A stretch of DNA of 64,000 bases from Meconema thalassinum. Its lineage: Eukaryota; Arthropoda; Insecta; Orthoptera; Tettigoniidae. The notes under the pieces are model-generated. The model was not told the DNA's origin and ran no database searches. It saw only the letters and a list, made by a program, of their open reading frames with translations. Position 1 is the first letter of the stretch; every line of letters starts with the position of its first letter. The translations under genes were made by a program, and so were the position numbers. Below are positions 63,811-64,000 of the stretch, piece by piece. The stretch spans positions 119,141,894-119,205,893 of the forward strand of contig OX336388.2 in assembly GCA_946902985.2 (NCBI GenBank). Reading direction: 5' to 3'.

Positions 63811-64000
63811 ATTCATTGAGAGTTCACCCCTATTCGCACGATTAGTTAACAATCCCATCAACAATAAGGTAACAACATAACGAAAGAAGCTGGGCAATGA
63901 ATAATGGGGATAACAGGGGAAAATGCTAAGCGTGAAGGATGTGCATAGTACCATATTAAATTGTGCTTTGAAAGAAGTTCATTTTCCGTATTGACAGATT
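63811..64000. other. Right edge without a recognised gene
   Basis: No recognised feature. Confidence 0.4.

Overview
This window looks like a stretch of a large, repeat-rich insect nuclear genome, probably a hemimetabolous lineage. It has no bacterial-style operons. It does have split exons with canonical splice sites, many tRNA-headed SINEs, several LINE families and most DNA-transposon superfamilies known from arthropods. I cannot name the species from sequence alone.

The organising feature is a host gene on the minus strand, the orthologue of the STE20-type kinase Tao (TAOK). Three pieces can be placed. A probable 5' UTR exon and promoter lie near 57.03-57.11 kb. A second exon at 56406-56589 carries the start codon and reads MPSVP plus two bases of an Arg codon. 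A third exon at 4115-4403 supplies 96 codons of the kinase N-lobe. Joined in phase, the glycine loop falls at residues 35-40 and the VAIKK lysine at residue 57, its position in animal TAO kinases. The first coding intron is therefore 4404-56405, about 52 kb, and the gene continues past the left edge.

Most of that intron is nested mobile DNA. RTE-like LINEs with GATGAT-type 3' tails are A (16.8-20.3 kb, full length, 17-bp target duplication), B (37.1-39.9 kb), C (41.7-44.8 kb, one intact endonuclease/RT frame), D (45.7-46.6 kb) and E (47.0-48.2 kb). At least six other LINE types occur as 3' fragments. DNA elements include Tc1/mariner (3.2-4.1, 24.6-26.1 kb), hAT (6.0, 9.8, 54.1 kb; 8-bp duplications), piggyBac (28.2, 40.4 kb; TTAA), pogo/Tigger (31.3, 33.8 kb; TA) and several MITEs. 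Six SINE families are labelled alpha to zeta.

Items that stand out: a 146-bp-periodic array of nine ATGGCGGC-like motifs at 50.16-51.57 kb; four minimal type I hammerhead-ribozyme-like motifs, one split in its stem II loop by a mariner insertion; a three-level nested insertion at 53.8-55.0 kb; a repeat-borne protein family (GYTKYCC/LPPLHI) that I cannot classify at 45.3-47.0 kb; and a 51-bp micro-insertion with a perfect 13-bp duplication inside a DNA transposon.

Upstream of Tao (57.1-64 kb) there is a THAP-type zinc-finger fragment on the opposite strand, cut short by a LINE, and otherwise sequence I do not recognise. I see no virus, CRISPR array, rRNA or genuine tRNA gene; all tRNA-like stretches are SINE heads.
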